Below, in pieces: positions 44,305 through 53,412 of a stretch of 64,000 nucleotides of DNA. Source of the DNA: an uncultured Clostridia bacterium (lineage in GTDB: Bacteria; Bacillota; Clostridia; Christensenellales; HGM11417); contig CALVJY010000005.1 of assembly GCA_944332455.1 (NCBI GenBank), forward strand, positions 1 to 64,000, given 5' to 3'. Under the pieces are notes generated by a model. The model was not told the DNA's origin and ran no database searches. It worked only from the letters and a program-made list of their open reading frames with translations. Every line of letters starts with the position of its first letter. The first letter of the stretch is position 1. The translations under genes were made by a program, and so were the position numbers.

Positions 44305-44393
44305 AAAAAAAAACACCCGTCCGCGCGTCTTCCAAGACCTAACGACGCGCAGGCGAATGCCCTGCTACCCGGTGGCAGCTTTCGATTCGGTTT
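44305..44393 (-). ncRNA. Candidate structured RNA or attenuator upstream of pnuC
   Basis: From the predicted start near 44,393 the minus strand folds into GCAGGGC-AUUC-GCCUGC, then GCGCGUC with GACGCGC. A short CACC/GGUG closing stem ends directly at nine U (A-run 44,305-44,313). This gives a compact three-way junction of about 90 nt with an intrinsic end. It lies 170 bases before the pnuC start. It fits either a stand-alone small RNA or a riboswitch-type attenuator. I could not match it to FMN, TPP, preQ1, SAM, glycine or SRP RNA signatures. Confidence 0.55.
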
Positions 44394-44399
44394 TGACCT

Positions 44400-44428
44400 A
44401 TTATAGCACAGTCCGCCTCATTTTGCAA
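44400..44428 (-). promoter_or_regulatory. Promoter of the pnuC leader RNA
   Basis: TTGCAA (44,423-44,428) and TATAAT (44,400-44,405) are exactly 17 bases apart on the minus strand. Confidence 0.75.
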
Positions 44429-44584
44429 CCAAACAGCGGGAACTTTTATGTTTTTTCAACTTAGACAGGATACATCTTGAATTTTGAGGACAAAAGCTCT
44501 CAGCGCTCTTGCCCTCAAATCCACAGAACTAAAATATAAATTTTATGTCTGAATCCTTTCAATCGTTTCTCTTAATCTTAAAAT

Positions 44585-45709
44585 TTAATATTTATCTGTC
44601 TTTTTAGCATTGCAATCCTTACATAACATTTGGCAATTTTCAGGTGTTGTATGTCCACCCTTACTCCAAGGTCTTATGTGGTCACCTTCCATTTCTTCAA
44701 AAGTAAAATGGTTCTTGCAAATAGGACATATCCCGTCCTGCTTGCTGTAAGCCGCCATTTTATCCCGCTTGTCAAAACTACGCAAATTCAAAAGCCTCCC
44801 AGCAAACGGGTCAATATCCCGACAAAGCAAAAATTCATAAATCCCTTTTGTCTTTTGCACATCTTCATCTTCGTGCAGACGTTTTACTTCTGCTCCCATA
44901 ACGGAAGAATTATAGGTGCGACTGTGATATTTGTTATAAAGATGACACCAATCAAGACCTTTCATATCTGAATAATATTTCGGAAATATCTTTTCTATCC
45001 AGTGAATAACATCTTGAAAATATTGCCACAATTCATCGGCATCTGTATCCGATTTGTGTAGTGCCATATATTCTGTAACATCATTAATCCCTTGATAATC
45101 ACAAATGCCTTTCAATGCTTTTTCAAGAAGTTCTTGGCGATTGGGGTCTCCTGTTATATATCTATCCGATAAAAATTTTGCTGCGCAGTTCCTCTTGGAA
45201 AAATGCTTTTTAGCATCTGAAAGCCATGGGCCTGTATAAACAGAATTACGAAGTTCTTGATCTGTCAATTTCTCGCCGGCAATATTCACTACCTTAAACC
45301 ATTCTAATTTTTCAGATTCCTCTCCCTCGCAGATATAAATCATAAATTCATAGTTCACAATCGCATTATATTTATCATTAGGCAAAGCATCCCAATAGTA
45401 TTTTTGCCCGTCAAGAACAACGGAAAATTGATGCTTCAAATATTGCATAACAGACAGCGTCCTTTGCTGCCCGTCAAGAACCTCAAAGCTATTCTCTCCG
45501 ACTTTTACCCAATACATGACATTCAGCGGAAAGCCCTTTAATACAGTCTGTATAACCGCCTCTGCCTGCGCGTTGTCATAAACAAATTCCCGCTGATATG
45601 GAGGCCGGATTGCAAGCTTTCCGCCATAGGCAAAAACGCCATTATCGCCGTTGTCAGAATATCCCTCAAATATATCTTTAACCTTGATTTGTTTTGGCTC
45701 AATTTTCAT
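44585..45709 (-). CDS. DUF262-HNH nuclease beside a variable methyltransferase
   Basis: This 374-aa protein has an N-terminal DUF262/GmrS-like domain with PPYQREFVYDNAQAEAVIQT, then VLDGQQRTLSVMQYL (the DGQQR motif, near residue 78). The C-terminal HNH domain is CPICKNHFTFEEMEGDHIRP then WSKGGHTTPENCQMLCKDCN, with four zinc cysteines and the catalytic DH. The family includes nucleotide-dependent nucleases that cut modified or phage DNA. It lies downstream of an EcoRI-family adenine methyltransferase on the same strand, so the pair probably forms a restriction-modification or related defence unit. The AT-rich base use matches the methyltransferase and differs from the GC-rich neighbours on both sides. 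Confidence 0.88.
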   Translation of the reverse strand: MKIEPKQIKVKDIFEGYSDNGDNGVFAYGGKLAIRPPYQREFVYDNAQAEAVIQTVLKGFPLNVMYWVKVGENSFEVLDGQQRTLSVMQYLKHQFSVVLDGQKYYWDALPNDKYNAIVNYEFMIYICEGEESEKLEWFKVVNIAGEKLTDQELRNSVYTGPWLSDAKKHFSKRNCAAKFLSDRYITGDPNRQELLEKALKGICDYQGINDVTEYMALHKSDTDADELWQYFQDVIHWIEKIFPKYYSDMKGLDWCHLYNKYHSRTYNSSVMGAEVKRLHEDEDVQKTKGIYEFLLCRDIDPFAGRLLNLRSFDKRDKMAAYSKQDGICPICKNHFTFEEMEGDHIRPWSKGGHTTPENCQMLCKDCNAKKTDKY

Positions 45710-45728
45710 TGTTCGTTACCCTCCCTTT

Positions 45729-45745
45729 GATCAAAATTTTTGATC
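45729..45745 (-). promoter_or_regulatory. GATC-ended palindrome between methylase and nuclease
   Basis: GATCAAAATTTTTGATC is a 17-base inverted repeat 20 bases before the nuclease start codon. It may be an operator or a weak hairpin that limits nuclease translation. GATC ends would also make it sensitive to adenine methylation, if that is the site. Confidence 0.4.
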
Positions 45746-45768
45746 TCTATGGATCACCATTTCGCTAT

Positions 45769-45950
45769 TTACATCTTTCTCTTGATGAATAGCCTCTTAT
45801 ATTTTCTTTCACCGCGGACAATGGGTTGAGCAATTCCGCTATCAGCATTCCACAATCCTTTTGAGAAGCCCTTCCCCTCACTCTCAGTGGCTCCAATGAT
45901 CTCGAATTGATCAGGATTATATTTATCAAGGAATGTGATTGGTACACCCA
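45769..45950 (-). CDS. Alternative C-terminal module of the phase-variable methyltransferase
   Basis: This frame reads NGVMGVPITFLDKYNPDQFE, then IIGATESEGKGFSKGLWNAD, ending KRLFIKRKM and a stop at 45,769. This is the usual C-terminus of EcoRI-family methyltransferases. It has no start codon with a ribosome site. The frame is open from the tetranucleotide tract at 46,004 down to this stop. With 18 or 21 repeat units the methyltransferase frame would enter it directly. It duplicates the GVPITYLDKHNPEQFEII module already present before the tract, with clear divergence. Confidence 0.75.
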
Positions 45951-47069
<1,119 letters not shown>

Positions 47070-47121
47070 TTCCTTTCACCTTTCATCTCAAAATTATTAT
47101 GGAAATCTTTTCTGTTTTATT

Positions 47122-47151
47122 ATTGTAACTGATTATCTCTCTTTTTGTCAA
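47122..47151 (-). promoter_or_regulatory. Promoter of the phase-variable methyltransferase
   Basis: TTGACA (47,146-47,151) and TACAAT (47,122-47,127) lie 18 bases apart on the minus strand, about 50 bases before the start codon. Confidence 0.6.
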
Positions 47152-47394
47152 CTGTTTCTTCTCGCTGAACTTGCTTCATCTGTTCTTATATCTACTTCGC
47201 CAGTTATATCTTTTGCATCAAATATCCTTAATTTTGCCAATATTATAAAATATTCGTTTGAAAAAGTCAATCTTATATCGAACATTATGTATCAAATTTG
47301 CCTAAACTGCTTATACCCATAGTAAAAATAATGTTTTGCGGAAGCGACAACTTTGATCCAATGTTTTCTACTAATCTTTTCATTCGCATTTTAA

Positions 47395-47423
47395 TTTACA
47401 AATTTCGACAAATATGGTAAACT
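47395..47423 (+). promoter_or_regulatory. Promoter of the 906-aa surface protein, near-leaderless
   Basis: TTTACA (47,395-47,400) and TAAACT (47,418-47,423) are 17 bases apart. The start codon comes only nine bases after the -10 box, so the transcript would have a leader of about three bases and no ribosome site. The 47,152-47,394 stretch upstream is AT-rich with nothing else recognised. Confidence 0.55.
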
Positions 47424-47432
47424 AGTGTTATC

Positions 47433-50153
47433 ATGAAAGCCTCACTGAAAAAGATCCTGACCGTCTGCCTGGCGCTGACGGCTGTCATATCCTGCCTCGC
47501 GGGGGCCCTCCCCGCCTCGGCCGCGGAGAATCTGGAGCTGTCCCTGTACGGGGACACGGCGGGCTATGCCCTGCTTCAGGACCCGCAGAAGGCGGCCGTT
47601 TACGGCGACCGCCTGTATGTGGTCGACGTCCGCGAGGGCGCCGAAGGGGCGGGGTACGTCCTTTTGGTCTTTTCCCGCTCCACTTCCACCCTGACGGCCT
47701 GGGCGGAGCTGGACTTTTCCCCCGCCCGCATGGCCGCCGCGGAGGCCGGCCTTTACCTGCTGGAGGAGGGGGCTTCCCTCTCCCTGGAGGGGAACTCCGG
47801 CGAGGTGTCGGGACTGTACTTCCTGCCCGCGGAGGCCGGGGCGCTGACTCCCGCTCCCCTTTCCCTGGGCTCGGTCTCCCTGAGCGTGGCCGACATGGTC
47901 CTTTCGCCCACCGATCTGCACGTGAGCGGGGAGCAGATGTTTTTGCTCGGCCGCACCGAGCGGGACAACTCCGTGACCTACAACCTGTTCGGAGCCTCGC
48001 TGGACGGCAGCGTGCTCAGCTATGACGACGCCGAGGCCGTGCGCGTGCAGCTGGGCAGCGAGCAGATGCCGGCCCCGCCCGAACACTTCCAGCTGAACGC
48101 CGACAACAGCTTTTACTACAACCTGGGGCCCAATCTGTACCGCTACACCGCCGGACCCGCGGGCGAGATCGGGGGCGGCTCGGCCGTGCAGCTGACCCTG
48201 TCCATGGAATTTTCCTCCTTCGCCTTTCTGGAGGATCGGACCCTGCTCCTCTTCTCCGAAAACGCGCTGACGGCCTACTTCCCCAACGACAACGGGGAAT
48301 ACGCCTCCTCGGGGGCGGCCACCCTGAGCGGGGACAACACGGCGGAGGTGTACGCGCCCGGCGCCATTGGCAGGCTTTCGGGCTTCTGCCTGTGGGACGG
48401 GGTGATCTACCTGACCGACGGCGGCACGGGAGCGGTGCTTTCCTACACCTTTGACTCCGACACCGCGGCCTTTACCGAATCCTCCTTTACCCTCTGCTCG
48501 GCCCGGGCGGGCGGGCTTTACGCCCCCTCGTCCATGACCTCGGCCGAGATCAGTTCGGACGGATTTCTGACCTCCTCGTTTTCCACCCTGATCGCCGACA
48601 ACGGGCGGGTGTTCGCCCTGACCGAGAGCGGGGCCGAACCTTACCTGACCGAACGGAACGAAAACGGCGACCCGGTGCTGGAATACGGCGCCGAAAAGGC
48701 CCTGACGCTGGAGGGCCTTTCCGCCCTGGCGCTGGACGGGAACGGCGATCTGTTCCTGGTCCTCAGCGGTGAACTTTTCTGCTGGGACGAGCAAACCTAT
48801 GCCCCCCGCTCCCTCGGCCTTTCCCCGGTGACGGCGCTGACGGCGGCCGAGGACGGCGGGGTTCTGGCGGTCTCGGGCGGCTTCCTTTACCGGGTGGAGG
48901 CGGACGGCGCCCGGACCCGGCAGGATCTGCCCGACGCCGAGGGACAGGCCCTTTCCCTGACCGGACTTCTGGCCCTTTCGGCCTCTCCGCGGGACGGCCT
49001 GCTGCACCTGCTGTTTGCCGACCGCCTGCTGTGCTATGCGGACGGCGCGCTGCGCTGGTCCGTGTCCGGGAGCTTCGGGGGAAGCGTGGGCCTGTTCACC
49101 GACTTTGCGGGGACGGCCTTCTTCACCGACGGAAGCACCCTTTGGACGGCGGACCGTCTGGGGAATCTGACCGCCCGCACCCTCTCCTTTGAATTTACCG
49201 GCACCGACCCCTCCGTGGACGGCCTGACCGCCCATCCCGGGACCGGAACGCTGCTGTTTTCCTCCTCCTCGCACCACACCCTGTTCGAGGCGGACGGAAG
49301 CGTGCGGGCCTCGGTGGCGGCCGACTGCCCCCCCCTGCCCGAGCGGGAGACCGACCTGACCGCCGAGGAGATCCCCTTCCTGACCGCGGCCAGGGTGACG
49401 GGATACCCTTCCAACCTGGTCTATCCCAACGGCGAGGGGGAGATCCTCCGCCTGCCCGTGGGCACCGACGTCCTCGTGCTGGAGTACTTCGTCGATGACG
49501 CCGCCCCCCTCTGCAGCGGGCTGTACGCCCTGGTCGTAGCCGGGACGCAGACCGGCTGGGTGCTGACCCGGGACCTCGAGGAACTGACTTCCTCCCCCCT
49601 GTCCCTGACTTTGGAAGTCCTGCACGACGGCACCGAATTTTACAGCCTGCCCTCGGCCGCCCAGGGCGAGGACGGCTCATTCTTCCTGCTGGACACCCTG
49701 CAGAAGGGGGAGTCCGTGACCGTGAGCGAGGATCTGGGCGAGATCAACGGCATCCGCTTTGTCCGGGCCGAGTGCGGCGGCGTGAGCGGCTTTGTCAGCT
49801 ACCACGCCCTGGCCCAGCCCGTGGACGACGGGAGCGAGGTCTCCGAATACGTGGTCCTGCGCGGGGACGTCAACCGCGACGTTCCCCTCTACGCCCGGGC
49901 CGACGAGAGCGCCGAGACCGTGGCCTCCCTGCCCTCGGGCACCCGCGCCAAGGTGCTGGAGCGCTCCGAGGACGAGGCCTGGCTGTACGTGGAGGCCACC
50001 GTGGACGGGCAGACCTACCTCGGCTACGTCCGGGCCCTGAACGCCGTCCGGGACGGCCTGACCGGCAGCCAGAAGACCGGCATCATCCTGTCCGTCTCGC
50101 TGGTCCTGCTGGGCGTGATCGCCGTGCTGGTCCGCCGCCGCATCATCCGCTGA
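47433..50153 (+). CDS. Large surface protein with propeller-like repeats and SH3-like domains
   Basis: This 906-aa protein has a signal peptide (MKASLKKILTVCLALTAVIS then CLAGALPASAAE, cleaved near residue 30). A long beta-rich region follows, with repeated LYxLxxG-type strands suggesting a beta-propeller. Two or three SH3-like domains follow near 655-860 (SLPSGTRAKVLERSEDEAWL). The C-terminal membrane helix (GIILSVSLVLLGVIAVLV) and basic RRRIIR anchor it with the bulk outside. SH3b domains often bind peptidoglycan. I do not recognise the full family. It returns to GC-rich composition right after the AT-rich methyltransferase island. Confidence 0.85.
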   Translation: MKASLKKILTVCLALTAVISCLAGALPASAAENLELSLYGDTAGYALLQDPQKAAVYGDRLYVVDVREGAEGAGYVLLVFSRSTSTLTAWAELDFSPARMAAAEAGLYLLEEGASLSLEGNSGEVSGLYFLPAEAGALTPAPLSLGSVSLSVADMVLSPTDLHVSGEQMFLLGRTERDNSVTYNLFGASLDGSVLSYDDAEAVRVQLGSEQMPAPPEHFQLNADNSFYYNLGPNLYRYTAGPAGEIGGGSAVQLTLSMEFSSFAFLEDRTLLLFSENALTAYFPNDNGEYASSGAATLSGDNTAEVYAPGAIGRLSGFCLWDGVIYLTDGGTGAVLSYTFDSDTAAFTESSFTLCSARAGGLYAPSSMTSAEISSDGFLTSSFSTLIADNGRVFALTESGAEPYLTERNENGDPVLEYGAEKALTLEGLSALALDGNGDLFLVLSGELFCWDEQTYAPRSLGLSPVTALTAAEDGGVLAVSGGFLYRVEADGARTRQDLPDAEGQALSLTGLLALSASPRDGLLHLLFADRLLCYADGALRWSVSGSFGGSVGLFTDFAGTAFFTDGSTLWTADRLGNLTARTLSFEFTGTDPSVDGLTAHPGTGTLLFSSSSHHTLFEADGSVRASVAADCPPLPERETDLTAEEIPFLTAARVTGYPSNLVYPNGEGEILRLPVGTDVLVLEYFVDDAAPLCSGLYALVVAGTQTGWVLTRDLEELTSSPLSLTLEVLHDGTEFYSLPSAAQGEDGSFFLLDTLQKGESVTVSEDLGEINGIRFVRAECGGVSGFVSYHALAQPVDDGSEVSEYVVLRGDVNRDVPLYARADESAETVASLPSGTRAKVLERSEDEAWLYVEATVDGQTYLGYVRALNAVRDGLTGSQKTGIILSVSLVLLGVIAVLVRRRIIR

Positions 50154-50248
50154 CAAAAAAGTCCCCTCCCGCCAAAGGCCCCGGCCTTTGGTCCGTTCTG
50201 CCGGTCCTGGACCGTCAGCGGAAAACACAGCATTTTGAACGACAGCAT

Positions 50249-50284
50249 AAGGCTCTCCCGCCGTCCGGCGGGAGAGCCTTTTTT
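50249..50284 (+). terminator. Terminator after the surface-protein gene
   Basis: AAGGCTCTCCCGCC (50,249-50,262) pairs perfectly with 50,267-50,280 around GTCC, followed by six T. Confidence 0.85.
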
Positions 50285-50369
50285 GTTGCCTATCTGAACT
50301 TTCTTCCCCTTTTCGATGCTCCGTACCGGAGGCATCGGCCAAGATTTCAGCTGTTTTTTGCTTTTCCCC

Positions 50370-51002
50370 TTAAAATCCCAGGGGTTCGCCGCAGATGACC
50401 ACCTTGATGCGGCCGGCGGGGCGGCACAGGCGGGTGGCCACCATCTGGGCGCAGATGCTGTCGGGGGCCTTGCAGTTGTGGCAGACCCCGTCCGTCTTGC
50501 AGGGGGCGGAGACGGGGAAGCGCTGGGCGTTGATCGGGGCGGCCAGAAAGCGGGCGCGGGCGAAGGCTTCGGCCTCGGAGCGCACGATCTTGTTGATCCC
50601 GGCGACGACGATGACGTTTTTGGGGCCGTAGCACAGGGCGGCCACCCGGTTGCCCATGCCGTCGATGTTGAACAGCTGCCCGTCCTCGGTCAGGGCGTTG
50701 GTGCCCATCAGGAAGGTGTCGGCCAGAAGGCCGGCCCGCCGTAGCTGTTCGCCCTCGGCGGGGTTGACGGCGGTGTCGCGGTCGATGACCGCAAAGGCGC
50801 CCTTGACCCGGTCCGGCACTCCCAGCTGCTCCAGACTTTTGGAACCTCCCCAGGAGACCGTGTGCCCCTCGGGGATCAGGGAGAGGATCTGATCGGCGGC
50901 CTCGGCGGCGGTGGGACAGAACCAGGCCTCGAAGTGCCGCTCCCGCAGGGCGGCGGCCGTCCTCTCCCCCAATTTTCTGTTTCTCTGTTGAATGGCGTCC
51001 AT
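50370..51002 (-). CDS. LUD-domain (LutC-like) protein
   Basis: This 210-aa protein has the LUD/DUF162 fold: VSWGGSKSLEQLGVPD near residue 50, DTFLMGTNALTEDGQLFNID, ALCYGPKNVIVVAGINKIVR and a C-terminal Cys set (CKTDGVCHNCKAPDSICAQM) that may bind metal or iron-sulphur. Related proteins help oxidise lactate (LutC) or form stand-alone redox proteins. No lutA or lutB is adjacent, so the function is uncertain. GGAGTTTT precedes the start. Confidence 0.88.
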   Translation of the reverse strand: MDAIQQRNRKLGERTAAALRERHFEAWFCPTAAEAADQILSLIPEGHTVSWGGSKSLEQLGVPDRVKGAFAVIDRDTAVNPAEGEQLRRAGLLADTFLMGTNALTEDGQLFNIDGMGNRVAALCYGPKNVIVVAGINKIVRSEAEAFARARFLAAPINAQRFPVSAPCKTDGVCHNCKAPDSICAQMVATRLCRPAGRIKVVICGEPLGF

Positions 51003-51092
51003 AAAACTCCTTCGCTCCCCGAAGGGAGGACTTTTCCGTATTCACAAAATCTGCGGCTTTCTGCCTTAAAAGCCGGGCCGGCCGTGAGGCGG

Positions 51093-52337
51093 TCAGGACA
51101 GCACTTCCCGCAGGGCCTCGGTGTAGATGTCGAACAGCGCCCAGAGCTCCTTTAAGGGGATGTTTTCGTCCCGCTGGTGGATGCTGGTGTGGGTACCGGG
51201 AAAGACCGGGCCGAAGGCTACGCCGCACTTCAAGGCCCGGGCAAAGGTGGCCCCGCCCACGGCAAAGGGCTTGCCCGGAGTCCCGGTCACCCTTTCGTAG
51301 GCCCGCAGCAGCTTTTGCACCAGGGGGGTCTCCTCGGGCACGTAGAGGGGGGCGTGCTCGTTCAGCACGATGACCTCCCCGCCCGAGGCCTCCTCCAGCC
51401 CGGACAAAACGGCCGCCTTTTCGCGGGTGACGGGATAGCGGATGTCCAGCCACAGCCTCAGCTTGCCCTCCCCCAGCTCGGCCTTGCCGAGATTGAGCGT
51501 CAGGCTGCCCGAGACCTCGTCCGCACAGGCGATGCCCGCCCCCGAGCCGTCCAAAGCGGAGAGCGCGCGGGCGGTCTTCAGGGCGGGGTGGGGGTAGCGC
51601 GCGATCAGCTCGTCCAGCAGCTTTTGCAGGGCGTTGTCCCCCTGCTCGGGGGTGGAGCCGTGGGCGGAGATCCCCCGGCAGACCACCTCCTCCCCGTCCA
51701 GCCGGGCCGAGGCGAAGTCGGGGACCATGTTGACCCGCTCGCCCCCGGACAGGGCCTCCAGCCGACGGCCGGGCAGATCGGCAAAGGGCAGGTCGACCTC
51801 CAGGTGCAGCACCCCCTTTTCGCAGTTGATCAGGGGGAAGTCGGCGTCCGGCGAAAAGCCCTCCTCCGGCATCTCCTCTTTTTGGAAGTAGTAGTTGATG
51901 CACCCCCAGCCGCTCTCCTCGTCGCAGCCCAGGATCAGGCGGAGGCGGCGTTTGGGGCAAAAGCCCTCGTCCTTGAGCCTTTTCATGGCGTGCAGCACGG
52001 CCAGCATGGGGCCCTTGTCGTCCTGGGTGCCCCGGGCGTACAGGCAGTCCTCCCGGATCTCGGCGGCAAAGGCCGGAGAGGTCCAGTCCTGCCCGGCCGG
52101 GACCACGTCCAGATGGCCGAGGATGCCGAACAGGGGGCCCTCGCCCCACTCGATGTGGCCGGCATAGCCGTCCACGTTTTTGACCGCAAAGCCCATGTCC
52201 TTTCCCATCTTCAGCACGGCGTCCAGCGCCTCGAAGCAGGGGCGCCCGAAGGGCATTCCCGGCAGGGGGGGCTGTTTGACGCTGGGGATCTTCAGCACGG
52301 CGACGAGGTCTTTCAGAAGCGCTTCTTTTCTGTCCAT
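51093..52337 (-). CDS. Sapep/PepV-type M20 dipeptidase
   Basis: This 414-aa M20 metallopeptidase has GILGHLDVVPAG (first metal His and Asp), YARGTQDDKGPMLAVLHAMK (bridging Asp) and LILGCDEESGWGC (catalytic Glu pair). It also has SAHGSTPEQGDNAL in the lid domain and late TSIHQRDENIPLKEL with the final His. This is the Sapep/PepV pattern of metal-dependent dipeptidases. It hydrolyses dipeptides in the cytosol. A longer in-frame reading exists upstream, but ATG at 52,335-52,337 with AAGGAGA is preferred. It is divergent from radC, with a shared AT-rich promoter region (about 52,430-52,500). Confidence 0.93.
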   Translation of the reverse strand: MDRKEALLKDLVAVLKIPSVKQPPLPGMPFGRPCFEALDAVLKMGKDMGFAVKNVDGYAGHIEWGEGPLFGILGHLDVVPAGQDWTSPAFAAEIREDCLYARGTQDDKGPMLAVLHAMKRLKDEGFCPKRRLRLILGCDEESGWGCINYYFQKEEMPEEGFSPDADFPLINCEKGVLHLEVDLPFADLPGRRLEALSGGERVNMVPDFASARLDGEEVVCRGISAHGSTPEQGDNALQKLLDELIARYPHPALKTARALSALDGSGAGIACADEVSGSLTLNLGKAELGEGKLRLWLDIRYPVTREKAAVLSGLEEASGGEVIVLNEHAPLYVPEETPLVQKLLRAYERVTGTPGKPFAVGGATFARALKCGVAFGPVFPGTHTSIHQRDENIPLKELWALFDIYTEALREVLS

Positions 52338-52537
52338 ACGATCATTCTCCTTCGGCCGGGACGCCGATCCGCCCGGCCCTCTTTTCCGTCCGCCCCCTTC
52401 TTTTCGGGGCGGCGCGGGATCTGTCCCTACTATCATATCATATTTTTTGGAAAAACGTACCCAAAAGAAGTGTGTTTTTCCGAAAAATATGGTAAAATGT
52501 CTTTGGTCTCTCCGACGGGAGGCCGAGAGGAACGGGT

Positions 52538-53365
52538 ATGAATTCGGATCGACGCGGCCAAAGGCCGCCGAATGTTTCATCGGGGGAAGAGGGCGAAGTC
52601 CCCGCCGGACCGGAGCGGGCGTCCCAAAACCCGCATCTTTACCACCGTCAGCGGATGCGGGAGCGCTTTCTGAAGAACGGCGCCTCGGGCTTTGCCCCGC
52701 ACGAGCTTCTGGAGCTGCTGCTGTTCGGGGTCATCCCCTACCGGGACACCAACGAGCTGGCCCACAGGCTTCTGGACCGCTACGGCAATCTGTTCAACCT
52801 GTGCAACGCCCCCTACGAAGATCTGCTGAAGGTGGACGGCGTGGGGCCGAGCGCGGCCGCCATGCTCAAGTCCCTGCCCGCGGTCTTTACCCTGTACATG
52901 TCCGGCAGCGGGGAGAGCCGGCCCTGCCTGAACACCACCGCCAAGGCGGCCAAGTACCTGACCCCGCATCTGGGCTTTCTCAACCACGAGGAGTTCCACG
53001 TCCTCTGCCTGGACTCCTCCCTCTGCCTGATCCGCCACGAGCGGATGTTCGTGGGCACCCTGAACCGGGCCAGCATCCACCCCCGGCCCTTCATCGAGCT
53101 GATGGCCTCCTGCGACATGTCCGGCATGGTGCTGGCCCACAACCACCCCTCGGGGGCGCTGTTCCCCTCGGCCGAGGACGACGCGGTCACCGCCTACCTG
53201 TTCCAGCTGCTGGGCTGCGCCAGGGTCTTTCTGGCCGAGCATCTGATCATCAAGGGCCAGCAGTTTTACAGCTACAAGCAGGCCGGCAAGATCGACCGCA
53301 TCCGCGAGGATTTCCCCTTTCCCGAGCAGGTGGCCGAACAGGCCGAGGAATTCAAGCTCGAATAG
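52538..53365 (+). CDS. radC: RadC-like JAB-domain protein
   Basis: This 275-aa protein has a helix-hairpin-helix-like start (RMRERFLKNGASGFAPHELL, then VDGVGPSAAAMLKS) and a JAB/MPN+ metalloprotease-like domain with AHNHPSGALFPSAEDD near residue 205 and the upstream Glu in NHEEFHVL. Despite the old name, the DNA-repair role is not proven. Family members appear in core genomes and in mobile DNA. The first 30 residues are a disordered Gly/Glu/Pro stretch. It is followed by gltX after 47 bases. Confidence 0.93.
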   Translation: MNSDRRGQRPPNVSSGEEGEVPAGPERASQNPHLYHRQRMRERFLKNGASGFAPHELLELLLFGVIPYRDTNELAHRLLDRYGNLFNLCNAPYEDLLKVDGVGPSAAAMLKSLPAVFTLYMSGSGESRPCLNTTAKAAKYLTPHLGFLNHEEFHVLCLDSSLCLIRHERMFVGTLNRASIHPRPFIELMASCDMSGMVLAHNHPSGALFPSAEDDAVTAYLFQLLGCARVFLAEHLIIKGQQFYSYKQAGKIDRIREDFPFPEQVAEQAEEFKLE

Positions 53366-53412
53366 GGCGTCCTTCCCGATCAGAAGTTTTTTCGGAGTTT
53401 TAAGGAGTTTTT

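Noticed and set aside
44305-44428. The pnuC leader as SRP RNA, FMN, TPP, preQ1 or SAM riboswitch
   Set aside because: The GGAAGGAAGCAG loop of SRP RNA and the conserved cores of these riboswitches are absent; only a general structured-RNA call is supported.
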